A DNA stretch of 64,000 bases, from positions 2,108,001 to 2,172,000 of the forward strand of contig NZ_CP081869.1 of NCBI RefSeq assembly GCF_019797865.1. The letters are read 5' to 3'. The translations under genes and the position numbers were made by a program. Each line of letters begins with the position of its first letter. The stretch's first letter is position 1. Shown here in pieces: positions 17,097 to 26,992 of this stretch. The stretch is from Chenggangzhangella methanolivorans. Its GTDB lineage: Bacteria; Pseudomonadota; Alphaproteobacteria; Rhizobiales; Methylopilaceae. Below the pieces are notes generated by a model. That model ran no database searches. It saw only the letters and a list, made by a program, of their open reading frames with translations, and was not told where the DNA came from.

Positions 17097-17951
17097 TCAG
17101 GCCGCGACCAGCACGGGAGTGTCGGTGCTGATCGCGTCCGTCGTCCGCGGCTGCGGCTCGGGCTGGCCGTCGGAGCGGTCGATCCAGATCCTGATCGGTC
17201 CCGGCTCCATGTTCCCGAACGGGGTCGAGAAAGCGATCTCGGCCGCGTCACGGCCCACGCCGATGCGAACAAGGCCGTCAAGCGAGGCCTGCCTTGTGCC
17301 GTCGAACAGCCACCAGCGCCCGTCGAGGTACGCCTCGAACACCGCGTGGAAGTCGTTGGGGTCGAGCCCGAACGCGTAGCAGCTTACTAGCCGCGCTGGG
17401 ATGCCGAGCGCCCGGCAGAACGCTATCCCGAGATGGGCGAAGTCCCGGCATACGCCAGCGCGCTGGATCAGGATCTCGGTTGCGGTTGTCTCGCTGTCGC
17501 TCGAGCCGCGCTTGTAGTCGATGTTCTGGTAGATCCACGAGCAGATCGCGCTCACCCGCGCGTGGCCCCGCGGCAGTCGCCCGAACTCGCGATAGGCGTA
17601 GTCCGCGAGGCGGTCGGACGGCACGAAGCGGCTCGGGAGCAGATAGGGAAGGATGTCGAGCGGCAGGTCGCGGACGTTCATCTCCTGCACGGTCGCGGGA
17701 TCTGCGCGGTGGACCTCGAGATCGACCTCGGCCGTGTAGGACAGCGTGAACTCGCCGGGCTCTGCGAGCGCACGGACGTAACGGTTGTGGTTGCCAGGCG
17801 CGACGTAGCGGAGCAGCTCGACGTCCGGCTTGCACACGAGGTTGTCGACGAGGTCGATGTGTCGCCCGAGCTGGGCGACCTCGACGTTGAAGATGAACAG
17901 CGTCTCGTCGACGATTTTGTATTGCAGTGCGCAGCCAAGCTTGAACTTCAA
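17097..17951 (-). CDS. Transglutaminase-like cysteine peptidase family protein, second of a tandem pair
   Basis: A 284-residue cytosolic protein. After a beta-rich N-terminal domain comes the papain-like core with catalytic Cys in RAGVCRDFAHLG, His in NDFHAVFEAYLDG and Asp in WWLFDGTRQA. It sits 50 bases before the start of the paralog at 16183-17047. Such pairs are common in alphaproteobacteria, sometimes with a predicted alpha-E protein and an ATP-grasp gene, which are absent here. It may cross-link or cut proteins or peptides. The substrate is unknown. Confidence 0.8.
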   Translation of the reverse strand: MKFKLGCALQYKIVDETLFIFNVEVAQLGRHIDLVDNLVCKPDVELLRYVAPGNHNRYVRALAEPGEFTLSYTAEVDLEVHRADPATVQEMNVRDLPLDILPYLLPSRFVPSDRLADYAYREFGRLPRGHARVSAICSWIYQNIDYKRGSSDSETTATEILIQRAGVCRDFAHLGIAFCRALGIPARLVSCYAFGLDPNDFHAVFEAYLDGRWWLFDGTRQASLDGLVRIGVGRDAAEIAFSTPFGNMEPGPIRIWIDRSDGQPEPQPRTTDAISTDTPVLVAA

Positions 17952-18024
17952 GATCCGTCTCCTGGCAGGCTCGGCGCTTGCCGGGCGGAATGGCGCGACG
18001 CGACGCGACGCGCCGAGGCGAGGT

Positions 18025-18420
18025 TTAGTGGGCCATGCGCTTCATCGCGGCCGTGACCTTGGCGCGGTCGTAGGGTTTCGAGAAGAACTCGCTGCGCACC
18101 GGAAGGTCGATGTCGTTGAAGGTCCTGAACCCGGACGTCACGATGATCTCAATCGGCGGCCAGCGTCTGCGAACGAGAGCCGCCAGCATCAGGCCGTCGA
18201 TGCCGCGCGGCATGTCGATGTCGGTGAACATGATCCGGATGTCGGTCCGCGCCTCGAGGATGCGGACCGCCTCGGTGGCGTCCGCCGCCTCGACAGCCTC
18301 AAACCCCGCGTCCTCGACAAGGTCCACAGCCATCATCCTCAGCAGGGGCTCGTCTTCGACGACGAGCACCACCTGACGGGATGAAATTGGCCCTCGATCC
18401 CGAGGGCCTTGATCGGTCAT
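18025..18420 (-). CDS. Single-domain response regulator
   Basis: A 131-residue receiver domain: acidic pocket VVEDEPLLR, phosphorylation Asp in MFTDIDMP, Thr/Ser switch in IIVTSGF and Lys in FFSKPYD. There is no output domain. Start ATG at 18420 overlaps the kinase stop (ATGA), so it is translated with the HWE kinase at 18417-20033, its likely phosphodonor. Single receivers paired with HWE kinases commonly pass phosphate to, or compete in, the general stress pathway of alphaproteobacteria. Confidence 0.82.
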   Translation of the reverse strand: MTDQGPRDRGPISSRQVVLVVEDEPLLRMMAVDLVEDAGFEAVEAADATEAVRILEARTDIRIMFTDIDMPRGIDGLMLAALVRRRWPPIEIIVTSGFRTFNDIDLPVRSEFFSKPYDRAKVTAAMKRMAH

Positions 18421-20033
18421 GACTGCTGAACCTGGTTGAGCGGCGCCCTGAACTCCGCCTTGAGACCCGATGGGAGATAACGGAGCTCGACGCCGCCCGT
18501 TCCGACGAGGCCCATCCTGATGAGGCGGGAGCCGAACCCTCGGGTCGTCGGCTGGCGTGCTTCCGGACCGCCGCTCTCGCTCCAAAGCATCGTCAACTCG
18601 GGCTGATCGTCACCGGGCTCGAGCTTCCACGACAGCGACACCCGGCCCCCCTCGACGGAGAGCGCGCCGTGCTTCATCGCGTTGGTGGTCAGCTCGTGCA
18701 GCAGCAACCCGAGCGACAGCGTGGCCCGCGGGCCAAGCGCCAGATCCTCGCCGGCGACGTCAAAGCGGCTGACCGGGCACAAGGTCTTGAGCGTCGACTT
18801 CACCACCGTTCCGATCGACGCTGCGGACCACTCCTCCTGTAGGAGGACGTCATGAGCCGTCGCGAGCGCCATCAGGCGGCTGAGCACCGCGTCCATCGTC
18901 TCCCGGCTGGTCTCCGACTTGATGGTCTGCGTGACGATGGCCTGCACCATCGACATCATGTTCTTCATACGGTGGCTGAGCTCTTGGTTCAGCACCCGCT
19001 GGTCAGACTCCGCGCGAAGGCGCCCGACGCCAACCTCGAGGCGGTCCGCGACGTTGCGGAGAAACGCCAGCACCTCTGGCTCCCATTTCCGCGGCTCGTC
19101 ATCATGGACGATGAACATTGCGACGGTCCGCCCTCGCTCACGCACGGGCACGTTGACCAGCGACCGGATGCTGAGCCGCTCCATCGGTTTGGGATCAGCG
19201 GCCGTGCGGGGGTCGCTTCGGACGTCGTGGATGATCAGCGCCTCGCCCTGCAGGATATCTGGCAGCAAGTCGCCGTAGTCCTCGAAGCGGTGGCGGCCGG
19301 CGACGCTCGCGACGCCCTCCTTGGTCCAGTCCGAGGCAATGTCGATGTGTCGGGAATCGGCGTCGAGGTGGCCGAACCCGACGCGCGACGCGTTGAGCGC
19401 CACGCCAACGATCTCGGAGGCCGCGTGGATCATCGCGTCGGGAGTGGAGTGATCGCGAAGGCGGTCACCGAGTTGGAGCAGCGCATGGCGTCGCCTATCG
19501 GCGTCGGCTCTTCCGGCGATCAGCGCATCCCGCTCGGCCAGCGCTCGGCGCAGGTCCATCTGCGCCATCACCTGGGCCGCCAAGTTGCGCAGCGCGCTCG
19601 CCTGCTTGTCCGAAAGGCCTTCTGGACGCGGCGCCCCATCGATGACGCACAGGCTCCCGAGCGTCTGCCCATTACGGGTCCGAAGCGGCGCGCCCGCGTA
19701 GAACCGGATGTGCGGGTCTCCCGTCACAAGCGGGTTTGCTTGGGTGCGCGGGTCTTTCGTGAGGTCGGGGATAATCAGCAAGTCCGGCTCGACCAGCGCG
19801 TGGGCGCAAACCGAGCTGTCGAGGTCGGTCTCGCAGGGCTCAAAACCCTCGCGCGCCTTGAACCACTGTCGGTTCCCGGCGACGAAGCTGACCAACGCGA
19901 CCGGCGCGTCGCACAGCACGCGGGCGATGTGCACCACCTCGTCGAACCCCGGCTCCGGCGGGGTGTCTAGAATGTCGTAGGCTTCAAGTTCGGCGAGGCG
20001 ACCTTCGTCGGTCACAGATGTCGGCGGGATCAC
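18417..20033 (-). CDS. GAF-domain HWE-family sensor histidine kinase
   Basis: A 538-residue soluble kinase. The first GAF domain (residues about 20-165, ending RNGQTLGSLCVIDGAPR) is followed by a second (about 185-345, with LVNVPVRERGRTVAMFIVHD). The His box is LSHRMKNMMSMVQAIV, typical of HWE/HisKA_2 kinases; the ATPase domain has HELTTNAMKHGAL and GFGSRLIRMGLVG. GAF domains sense redox, light or small ligands. No bilin-binding Cys is evident. It is coupled to the receiver gene 18025-18420 by ATGA overlap. Confidence 0.85.
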   Translation of the reverse strand: MIPPTSVTDEGRLAELEAYDILDTPPEPGFDEVVHIARVLCDAPVALVSFVAGNRQWFKAREGFEPCETDLDSSVCAHALVEPDLLIIPDLTKDPRTQANPLVTGDPHIRFYAGAPLRTRNGQTLGSLCVIDGAPRPEGLSDKQASALRNLAAQVMAQMDLRRALAERDALIAGRADADRRRHALLQLGDRLRDHSTPDAMIHAASEIVGVALNASRVGFGHLDADSRHIDIASDWTKEGVASVAGRHRFEDYGDLLPDILQGEALIIHDVRSDPRTAADPKPMERLSIRSLVNVPVRERGRTVAMFIVHDDEPRKWEPEVLAFLRNVADRLEVGVGRLRAESDQRVLNQELSHRMKNMMSMVQAIVTQTIKSETSRETMDAVLSRLMALATAHDVLLQEEWSAASIGTVVKSTLKTLCPVSRFDVAGEDLALGPRATLSLGLLLHELTTNAMKHGALSVEGGRVSLSWKLEPGDDQPELTMLWSESGGPEARQPTTRGFGSRLIRMGLVGTGGVELRYLPSGLKAEFRAPLNQVQQS

Positions 20034-20523
20034 GAACGAAACTCAGGCTCTCGACTGTAAGATGCCGGCACCATGGGACCGCCACCATGGAAACGCAATT
20101 TGGTTCCGCGGCGATCGGAGAGATGAGAACGCCTCCGTGTCGATGCGGGTGACGCGGGTCGAAGGCCATCTGCGGAGACAGCACCGACGCCTGGTCTGCC
20201 GCTATCGCAGAAAGCGGGCGTGCCGCGCGTCTGCTTGGGGTCATCCGCGGCCAATGAAGCACGGCCGCCTGGCGCCAGGAGCAGACATTGGACGCATGCT
20301 AACGAGCGGACATCGGTCGCTGCAGGAACAGGTTGTGGTGTCGCGAAAGCCAGGGGTTTCGCCACAGCACCGAGTTTCCCCAGGTCCACGAGGAACTGCA
20401 CAGATCAATGGCGAAGCCGGTGATTGGAGCGAAGAGGAGATTTGGCCGGTCCGACGAAGTCGCCCGTAGATTCCAGCAGTCAACGCCTAGGATAGATCAT
20501 CGCCTCTCTGCAATCTAGGCATA
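20034..20523. other. Gap of 490 bases without a convincing gene
   Basis: Open frames here carry no recognisable motif or ribosome site. The stretch holds one copy of the 10-mer AGCGGACATC (20305-20314), which also occurs in intergenic DNA at 10113 and 31407. It marks the change from the kinase genes to the defence island and could hold decayed sequence from earlier insertions. Confidence 0.4.
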
Positions 20524-21204
20524 CTAGATGTAAATAGCGCGGCTATCATTCTCCTGCTTCAAGGTCTGCATTGCGACTTTGTTCGACGTCGCGGCGAAAC
20601 GGCTTAGAAAAAAACTTTCATCCGCTTCGGCGAGCGACGTTGCCGACTCCGTTTCAGTTTCCAGGAACGCGCGCAATGCTTTGCGAACACTGTCGCCGTC
20701 GCGCTGGTGATGTCGGGCATATAGAAGCTCCCGTGCTGGATTCGAAGACGTTTGCCGGGCGAGCTGTCGTGGAGCGAAGACCGGTGCCCGGCGTTCGGCG
20801 CTGCGAGCGATCAAAATCGTTCGGATGCACCATAGTGCGCGCTTGGCGAGCAGGGCCGAATTCAGCTCGTCGCCGAAACGGACTAGATACCAGCCGAGGT
20901 CGGAGGCCCGCTTGATGTCGTCCTGGTAACTCGGGCGAAACTGAAACGCGTTCTGAAGGCGGGGCAGATAATCGTCCGGGTCAACGAGCGGCTTGGCTTC
21001 TTCGACCAGATGACAGGTGAACAAGTCTCCCGACCGCGCATCCTCTTCGAGCTTGCGCCAAGGATAGATGAACAGCGAGAGGTGCCCAACCGATACATGG
21101 CGGGACTCCTCGTCGAGATTGATCATCAACAGGTCGGTGTCGGATCCTGCCGTATGGTCGGCTCGCGCTAGGCTTCCGAATATGAGGGTAGCTGCTATCG
21201 CCAT
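20524..21204 (-). CDS. Nucleotidyltransferase-domain protein of the MNT type with a helical C-terminus
   Basis: A 226-residue protein. Near its start, IFGSLARADHTAGSDTDLLM is the nucleotidyltransferase signature GSxxR...SDxD. A third acidic residue is not obvious in the next strand (HLSLFIYPW). The C-terminal 120 residues are helical (DDIKRASDLGWYLVRFGDEL, ALLAKRALWCIRTILIA), suggesting a fused HEPN-like part. Proteins of this kind form toxin-antitoxin pairs in which the transferase modifies a HEPN RNase. It lies 50 bases downstream of capW on the same strand and may share its transcript. The start could lie upstream, since the signature is unusually close to the N-terminus. Confidence 0.6.
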   Translation of the reverse strand: MAIAATLIFGSLARADHTAGSDTDLLMINLDEESRHVSVGHLSLFIYPWRKLEEDARSGDLFTCHLVEEAKPLVDPDDYLPRLQNAFQFRPSYQDDIKRASDLGWYLVRFGDELNSALLAKRALWCIRTILIARSAERRAPVFAPRQLARQTSSNPARELLYARHHQRDGDSVRKALRAFLETETESATSLAEADESFFLSRFAATSNKVAMQTLKQENDSRAIYI

Positions 21205-21253
21205 GGGTGGCGACGGGGGTGGGGTCGGGAAGCTGGCGCGCGATGGCGAAGGA

Positions 21254-22171
21254 TCATGATGGGGCCGCGCTCGCTGCCCGCGCCAGCGCCTCGATCGACA
21301 TCTGACGCGACAAGGCCCGCGCCTGCGTCACCTCATCCCGGTTCTGCAGCACGATCTGCTGTTTCTCCGGCTTCAGCACTCCCGGCTCAACGTCGAGGTT
21401 GTACTCGCTCATCAGATAGAAGCTGAGGCTCAGGCGACAGGGCCGCAACAGCCGCCCCTCTGTCATGCCGTGCTCGGCCGCCACAGCGGCTTGCCGTTCG
21501 GCTGAAAGTTCAGGGTTTGGCCGGATGTCGAGATTGATTTTGTGGCCCCACTCGAAGTCGAGGGCCGGGTCAATCGTGGCAGGGCGATGATCGCTGACGG
21601 CCGCGATCCGATTGAGGTTGTAGTCCCGGAAGTCATCATGGTCCTTCGACCAGGATCGGACGTACCAGCGGCCGGCGCTATGCGCGAGGGCGTGGGGGGC
21701 GATCGTACGCGACGGCTGCACCGAACCCGTCAGCGAGGCGTAGCCGATGTCGATTTCCTGCCGCTTGCTAATGGCGTCCAACACCCCCAGCAGCACGGCC
21801 GGATTGGTGGGACGACGGCCGAGGGTGATCACCTCGACGGGGGGGATGGCGTCGAACCAGGTATCTTCCGGCCGCATCCAGCGGTTCTCGATGGCGACCA
21901 ACTGCAACAGATAGCGCTCGATCGTCTCGCCGATAAGCGTGGGCGCGAAGGCTTCCGTGCGGACGTAGGCCTTCTCGGCGCGATCGTAGCGAAGGTTGGC
22001 CGACGCAATCCTCTCGTACTGCGCGATGTCGGCGGAGGCTTGCTGGGCCGAAATGGCGAAGGTGGCGGAGAGGTCGCTGCGATTGAACCGGCCATCCCAG
22101 AACAGCCGAAAGTCGATGAACTCGAGACGCCGACGGACTCCCCAGCGTAAGTGTTCGCCGCCGTCATCCAT
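21254..22171 (-). CDS. capW: WYL-domain transcription repressor of the CBASS operon (CapW type)
   Basis: This 305-residue protein starts at an ATG with GAGGAG six bases upstream. A winged helix occupies the first 70 residues (RFNRSDLSATFAISAQQASA). A WYL domain follows, with IDIGYASLTGS and GRWYVRSWSKDHDDFRDYNL, then a C-terminal extension. CapW/BrxR-type WYL proteins bind inverted repeats before phage-defence operons and release them on infection. It is divergent from capV with 137 bases between, the standard CapW layout. Function follows from family and position. Confidence 0.8.
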   Translation of the reverse strand: MDDGGEHLRWGVRRRLEFIDFRLFWDGRFNRSDLSATFAISAQQASADIAQYERIASANLRYDRAEKAYVRTEAFAPTLIGETIERYLLQLVAIENRWMRPEDTWFDAIPPVEVITLGRRPTNPAVLLGVLDAISKRQEIDIGYASLTGSVQPSRTIAPHALAHSAGRWYVRSWSKDHDDFRDYNLNRIAAVSDHRPATIDPALDFEWGHKINLDIRPNPELSAERQAAVAAEHGMTEGRLLRPCRLSLSFYLMSEYNLDVEPGVLKPEKQQIVLQNRDEVTQARALSRQMSIEALARAASAAPS

Positions 22172-22308
22172 GCCAATCTCCTCTACAAACACGATTCTAT
22201 CGACTCGATCGCGTCTAGTTACTTGACGTGAAATTGCAGCGTCCCCACATCTTATGGACATGACCGGCCAATGAGGCAATCGGTCGTCTGATAGAGGGAG
22301 GCGGGCAG
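22172..22308. promoter_or_regulatory. Divergent capW-capV promoter region with candidate operators
   Basis: The region holds TTGACG at 22223-22228 (plus-strand -35 candidate) and two inverted repeats: GTCC-N11-GGAC at 22241-22259 and GACCG-N14-CGGTC at 22262-22285. CapW is expected to bind an inverted repeat in this position. Which one is used cannot be told from sequence. capV has GGGAGG as ribosome site (about 22296-22301). Confidence 0.45.
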
Positions 22309-23455
22309 ATGGCGGAGAACGAGCAGAACCAACCTGATGGGCTGCCTTATCGTGTGCTCAGTCTCGACGGCGGGGGGATGCGCGGCATCTACACCGCGGC
22401 CTTTTTGGCTCGGCTCACCGATCAATTCGCCCGCATCCGGGGCGAACCGGCGCTCGACCTCGGCCGCGGCTTCGACCTAATCACCGGGACCAGCACCGGC
22501 GCGATCGTCGGGTGCGCGCTGGCGATCGGCCGGCCGATGACCGAGGTGGTCGGCCTCTATCGCGAACACGGTCCCAAAATCTTTCCGCACCGGATCGCGG
22601 GCAAGCGCAGCGCGATCTACCGCGCAAGTCAGGGCAGCCGGTTCGTGCGCGAGGGCGACGCGGCGTTGCGCGCGGCGCTAAGGGCGTGCTCGACGACGTG
22701 ACGATGCTTGAGGTCTTCGAGGGTCGCGGCATCTCGCTCGCGATCCCTACCGTGCTGATGAGCGAGCACCGGGCCTGGGTGTTCAAGAAGACACCCAAAA
22801 GTGGGGTGCGCGACGATCGTTACCCGCTGGTCGACGTGTGCATGGCGACGAGCGCCGCGCCGATCTACCGCTCGCTCGCCGCCATCGATGATCCCAACGC
22901 GCCCGACGGTCCCAAGCAGGTGTTCGCCGACGGCGGCCTATGGGCCAACAATCCGATGGTCGGCCTGGTAGACGCGCTTACGGTGGCTCCGCCGAGCAGC
23001 CGATCGAGATCTACTCCCTCGGCACTTGCCCGCGTCCCGAGGGCGATCACCTCGACGCCGAGAGTGCGCACCGCTCGATGCTCGACTGGTCGTTGGGCGC
23101 AGACGTCGCGCCGCTCAGCATTTCGGCACAGGAGTTCGCCTTCGACCATATGGCGCGGCTCCTGACGAACGCTATCAGCAGTTGCGGTAGATCGATCCGG
23201 CGTGTGCGCTTCCCCAACAAGCCCGTGCCGGCGAGCATGATGCCGTATCTCGCCCTCGACGACACGCGGCCCGAGGCGATGGATCGGCTGGTCGGTCAGG
23301 CCCACACCGACGCCGACCTGACCAAGAGCGCCTGCGACGACCTCAACAGTGACGACGGCCGCATGATCCGCCGCCTCATGAACGATTTGCCGCCGATGCC
23401 GGCGACCGGGGCGGTCTGGCGGCCCGCCCCCACGACAACCAGAAAGGATAGGTGA
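22309..23455 (+). CDS. capV: CBASS effector: patatin-like phospholipase CapV (two frameshifts)
   Basis: CapV degrades membrane phospholipids when it binds the cyclic nucleotide made by the CD-NTase, killing the infected cell. The patatin signatures are present: oxyanion loop GGGMRGIY (residues 21-28), nucleophile Ser62 in GTSTG, and Asp in the FADGGLWANNP motif. The frame moves by minus one near 22690 and near 22980; the last piece reaches a stop that overlaps the cyclase start (TGATG). All catalytic motifs survive, so the shifts look like sequence errors. Confidence 0.82.
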
Positions 23456-24499
23456 TGTTCGACTGCTCCAAAGATGTGCGTGCATATCACGATCAGGACG
23501 TGACCCTGCCCAAGAGCGAACAGGACGCCATGCGCGACCGGCGCGACTCCAACCGGACGCGCCTGCGCAAGGGGCTGGAGAAGGCCGGCAAGCCTAAGCC
23601 GATTGAGTTCGTCAAGCAGGGCAGCTACGCCATGAAGACGATGTGCCGCGACGTCGACAACGACTACGACATCGACGACGGCGTCTATTTCGAGAAGGAT
23701 GATCTGGTCAGCGATCGCGGTGCCGAGATGACGTCGCTGCAGGCGCGTCAGATGGTGCGCGACGCGGTTGACGACGGGAAGTTCAAGCGCGCGCCGGAGG
23801 TGCGCTCTAGCTGCGTCCGTGTCTTCTATGAGAAGGGCTATCACGTCGATCTGCCCGTCTATCGGCGCGTCGTCACCGACACCGTCTTCGGTGAGGAGGT
23901 GCATTATGAACTCGCGGCGAGCAGCGGCTGGAAGCGCTCGGACGCCCGCGATGTGTCGGAGTGGTACGAGGACGAGCGCGCCGCCTGTGCCGACGGCATC
24001 CAGCTGCGCCGCATCAACCGCGATCTTAAGAAGTACGCGCAGTCGGTATAGCTGGCGCGGCGCGATCCTCAGCGGCTTCGGAATCTCGGTGCTGACCACC
24101 GAGAGGTTTCGGGTCAATGACCGCGAGGACCGGGCGCTGTACGACACCATGGTCGCGATCCGGGACCGGTTGAACTGGGACCTCGTCGTCACCCACCCCG
24201 TGACGCCGGGGGACACCATCACAAGCGGCTCCGACGATGCCAAGGCGCGCCGCTTCCGCGAGAAGCTGACCGAGGCGATCGACACGCTGGCGCCGCTGTT
24301 TGCCGCCGACTGCACGCGCGAGAAGGCGCTCAAGTGCTGGGACAAGGTGTTCGCGACCACCTTCTTCAGCGAGCGCCTGGAGGAGGAGCAGCGCGCGCAC
24401 GTGGCCGCCCCGGCGATCATCGGCTCGGCCGCCTTGTTGGGCGCGACTGCGGCGGCGGCGAGCGCGGTCAGCAGTGCCGGCGGCGGCCGCCATGCCTAA
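23455..24499 (+). CDS. CD-NTase, DncV-like cyclic dinucleotide synthase of CBASS (frameshifted)
   Basis: The enzyme makes a cyclic nucleotide signal after phage infection. The active site is clear: Gly56-Ser57 in VKQGSYAMKT, Asp72 and Asp74 in DYDIDDG, and the third Asp132 in HVDLPVY. These strings, EWYEDERAACADG and the Trp-Arg-Gly step before the helix with GFGISVL, follow Vibrio DncV. The frame changes near 24045, in the middle of the helical half. The ATG overlaps the capV stop. The C-terminus ends in an Ala/Gly-rich tail, as expected for a substrate of Cap2 conjugation. The product (3'3'-cGAMP is typical for this clade) cannot be read from sequence. Confidence 0.82.
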
Positions 24500-26328
24500 A
24501 GAGGCCCTCCCGCTCGGTTGGCGACAGGCAGCGCTTCGTCTCGAAGCGGGCTTGCGCGAGCGTGCGGGGCAGGCGCCCGAACGTCTTGATGCGACAACGA
24601 TCGGCTCCGACTATCCGACCCGCGACTGGATCGCGGCCGGCTGGCGGATCAGCGTCGCGTTCTCCGACGGGGTGACCCGGCGCGTCGATCTGCTGGCCGG
24701 CGCGCACTTTCCGACGACGCCGGTGCGAACGGCGCTGGTAGATCACCCCGTGGCGATGACCTGGCCGCATGTCGAGGGCGACGGTATCCTTTGCCTGCTA
24801 CCCAACATGGCCGAGTGGGATCCCGACGATCCGTCGGCGGTCGCCCTGGGGCTCCTTCATCGCTCGATCAGCTTGATCGAGGAACTGCTGGAGGGAAGCA
24901 TCATTGAGCGCGACTTCCGCGAGGAGTTCGTGACTTATTGGGGCTACAAGGTGCATTCTAAGGGTGAGGCCCTGTTCAGCTTGGTCGCGCCCGCGCCTCC
25001 ATCGCGGCAAGTGCAGGTCTGGCGCGGCAAGGGCCTCGAGTTAGTTGGGGGATCAGGAGTCGCTCGTCGCCTGGATCCGCCATCGCTTCGGCGACAAGAC
25101 TCCGGTCAAGACCGAGGCGGCGGCCTTCCTCTGGCTTGAGACGCCGCCCTTGCCCTGCGACTATCCGGAGACCGCGGCCGATCTCCATCTGCTAGCCGAG
25201 CGGATTGGCAAAGACGCCAAGGCCGTCCTCGAAGAGGTGGCAGGCCACGAGCCCGACGAGGTGTTGACGCTATTGGGCGCGATCGGGCGCGGCGGCGCGG
25301 CGCTGATTGGCGTGAAGGCACCCAACCCGAAGCGACGCAACGGCCGGCCGCGCGCGCCCGACGAACCTCTATCGGTCGGATTCCGACCGCACCATACGCC
25401 ACAGCCGCTCCTTCTTAGGCGCTTCTTTGGCGCGCTCCCGGTCATGCGGACTCACGTGCATCGCGCGGACGCCGATTGGGTGCACGGGCGAGGCCAGGAT
25501 CCTCGCACGCGCTGTCTGCTGGGCGCGACCGTCGTCATCATCGGATGTGGTTCGGTCGGTGCGCCCGTCGCTTGCGCGCTGGCCCAGGCGGGGGTCGGGC
25601 GGATCGTTATGGTCGATCCAGAAACGCTGGGCTGGCCGAACGTTAGTCGTCATCCGCTCGGTGCGGCTGATGTCGGCCGTAATAAGGCAGAGGCTTTGGC
25701 GCAGCGGCTTCAGATCGACTATCCGCATCTCACGGTGGAACATCGCCCGTGCGACCTCCACCAGCTTATCGCGCAAGACGAGGATCTACTCGCCGCGACC
25801 GATCTCATCGTCGCCGCGACGGGCAACTGGGTTGCCGAAAGCGCTCTCAATCGGTGGCACGTCGCGCAAGGACGGCCGAGGCCAATTCTCTATGGCTGGA
25901 CCGAGGCCCATGCCTGCGCCGGCCATGCCGTCGCGGTCGGCGCGGACGGCGGTTGTCTGCAATGCCATATTGGACGAACCGGTGTGCCGGATCTAACCGT
26001 GATCGATTGGCCGGAAGGAGGCGATGCAAGCTTGGAGGAACCGGCGTGTGGCGCGCACTATCAGCCCTACGGGCCGGTGGAGCTAGCCTATGTGACGGCG
26101 ATGATCGCAGATGCGGCAATGGATTGCCTCCTCGATCCACCTGCGCAATCTTTTAATCGCGTATTTGTGGCTTCGCCGCGCCGTGTGGCTGCGCTTGGCG
26201 GACGCCTGACTGAAGGCTGGCGCTCCGCTTTTGGCACAGTTGCCCAGGGGGTTCGGACGGTCGATCGAGCCTGGACGTCTACTGCTTGCGCAGCTTGCGG
26301 AGCCAAGCGTTCCGATGAAGCTGCTTGA
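24493..26328 (+). CDS. cap2: CBASS ancillary protein Cap2, E2-E1 ubiquitin-transfer fusion (frameshifted)
   Basis: Cap2 joins the C-terminus of the CD-NTase to targets and primes it for signalling. The N-terminal third is the E2-like domain with Cys in EGDGILCLLPNMAEWDPDD. The E1 part shows the nucleotide loop VVIIGCGSVGAPVACALAQA and VMVDPETLGWPNVSRH, later Cys residues (GGCLQCHIGR, EEPACGAHY), and a C-terminal CAACGAK. A one-base shift falls in a run of five G (25047-25051): removing one G joins both halves. Start ATG overlaps the cyclase end. A JAB peptidase gene (cap3) normally follows; none is intact here. Confidence 0.82.
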
Positions 26329-26992
26329 TCGGCACTTCAATTCGGGAGTGCGGACTAAGCGCTAGATAGCGAGCAGCCGCCTAGGTGTCGACGAAGGGGA
26401 TTAGATCCGTGCCGTCGACCTCCGTGCCCGCCTGAGCGACTTCGCGCAGCGGCGACCTTGCGCTTCGACCCATACGCGTCCCGCCTGCGAACGATGCGGC
26501 AGGGTCCATTTGCGGGCAACCAGCAGACATACCGAAAGTCCGCTGTGGGCCATCCCGGGACGAGATCTGCCGGCAGAGACGCGCTAGAACCAAACATGTC
26601 GACGCGAGCGAATGGCTGACACCGCTACTTGGTATCGAGCCCTCCCGCTTGATCGCCATCAGAACGTGACGTCGAACTCAATGATCCTGCTTATACTTGC
26701 GGTGAGCCGAGCCTAACGGGCGGAGTCGTCAACTCCGAAGCCGGCTCGGCCTTCAGTCCTCGGACTGGCGGTCGATTACGAGCAGCGCTTCGAAAAGGCC
26801 GCCGCCAGGCGGGCCCGCGTCTACGAAGAAGCGGACCTCCCCAGAGCAGTCGCAACCTCAGGGGGGGTGCGCTACATTAATCCGCGTAGCTGTCGTGCTT
26901 TAGCGCGGACCGTGCCGGGCCCTTTGGCGTAGCTAAAGCATTCGTCTGGGTCGGTGGGGCGCGCCTGTGTACCGGGGCGGGGCGCTGGGGCG
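26329..26992. other. Gap of 660 bases after cap2, place where cap3 would be expected
   Basis: An ATG overlaps the cap2 stop (26314) but its frame ends after 16 codons. No frame downstream shows a clean JAB motif (H-x-H-x7-S-x2-D). A weak, shift-ridden echo (LWAIPGRDLPAE near 26550) is too poor to call. The stretch may hold a decayed cap3 or simply spacer DNA. Confidence 0.4.

Noticed and set aside
17990-18012. Short GCGAC repeats
   Set aside because: Three units only, in a short gap between genes, with no sign of function.
20034-20520. Several frames of 60-135 codons on both strands
   Set aside because: No motif, no ribosome site, and composition of noncoding GC-rich DNA.
26340-26700. Degraded cap3 (JAB peptidase)
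   Set aside because: No frame shows the JAB metal motif. The echo needs several shifts in 200 bases.
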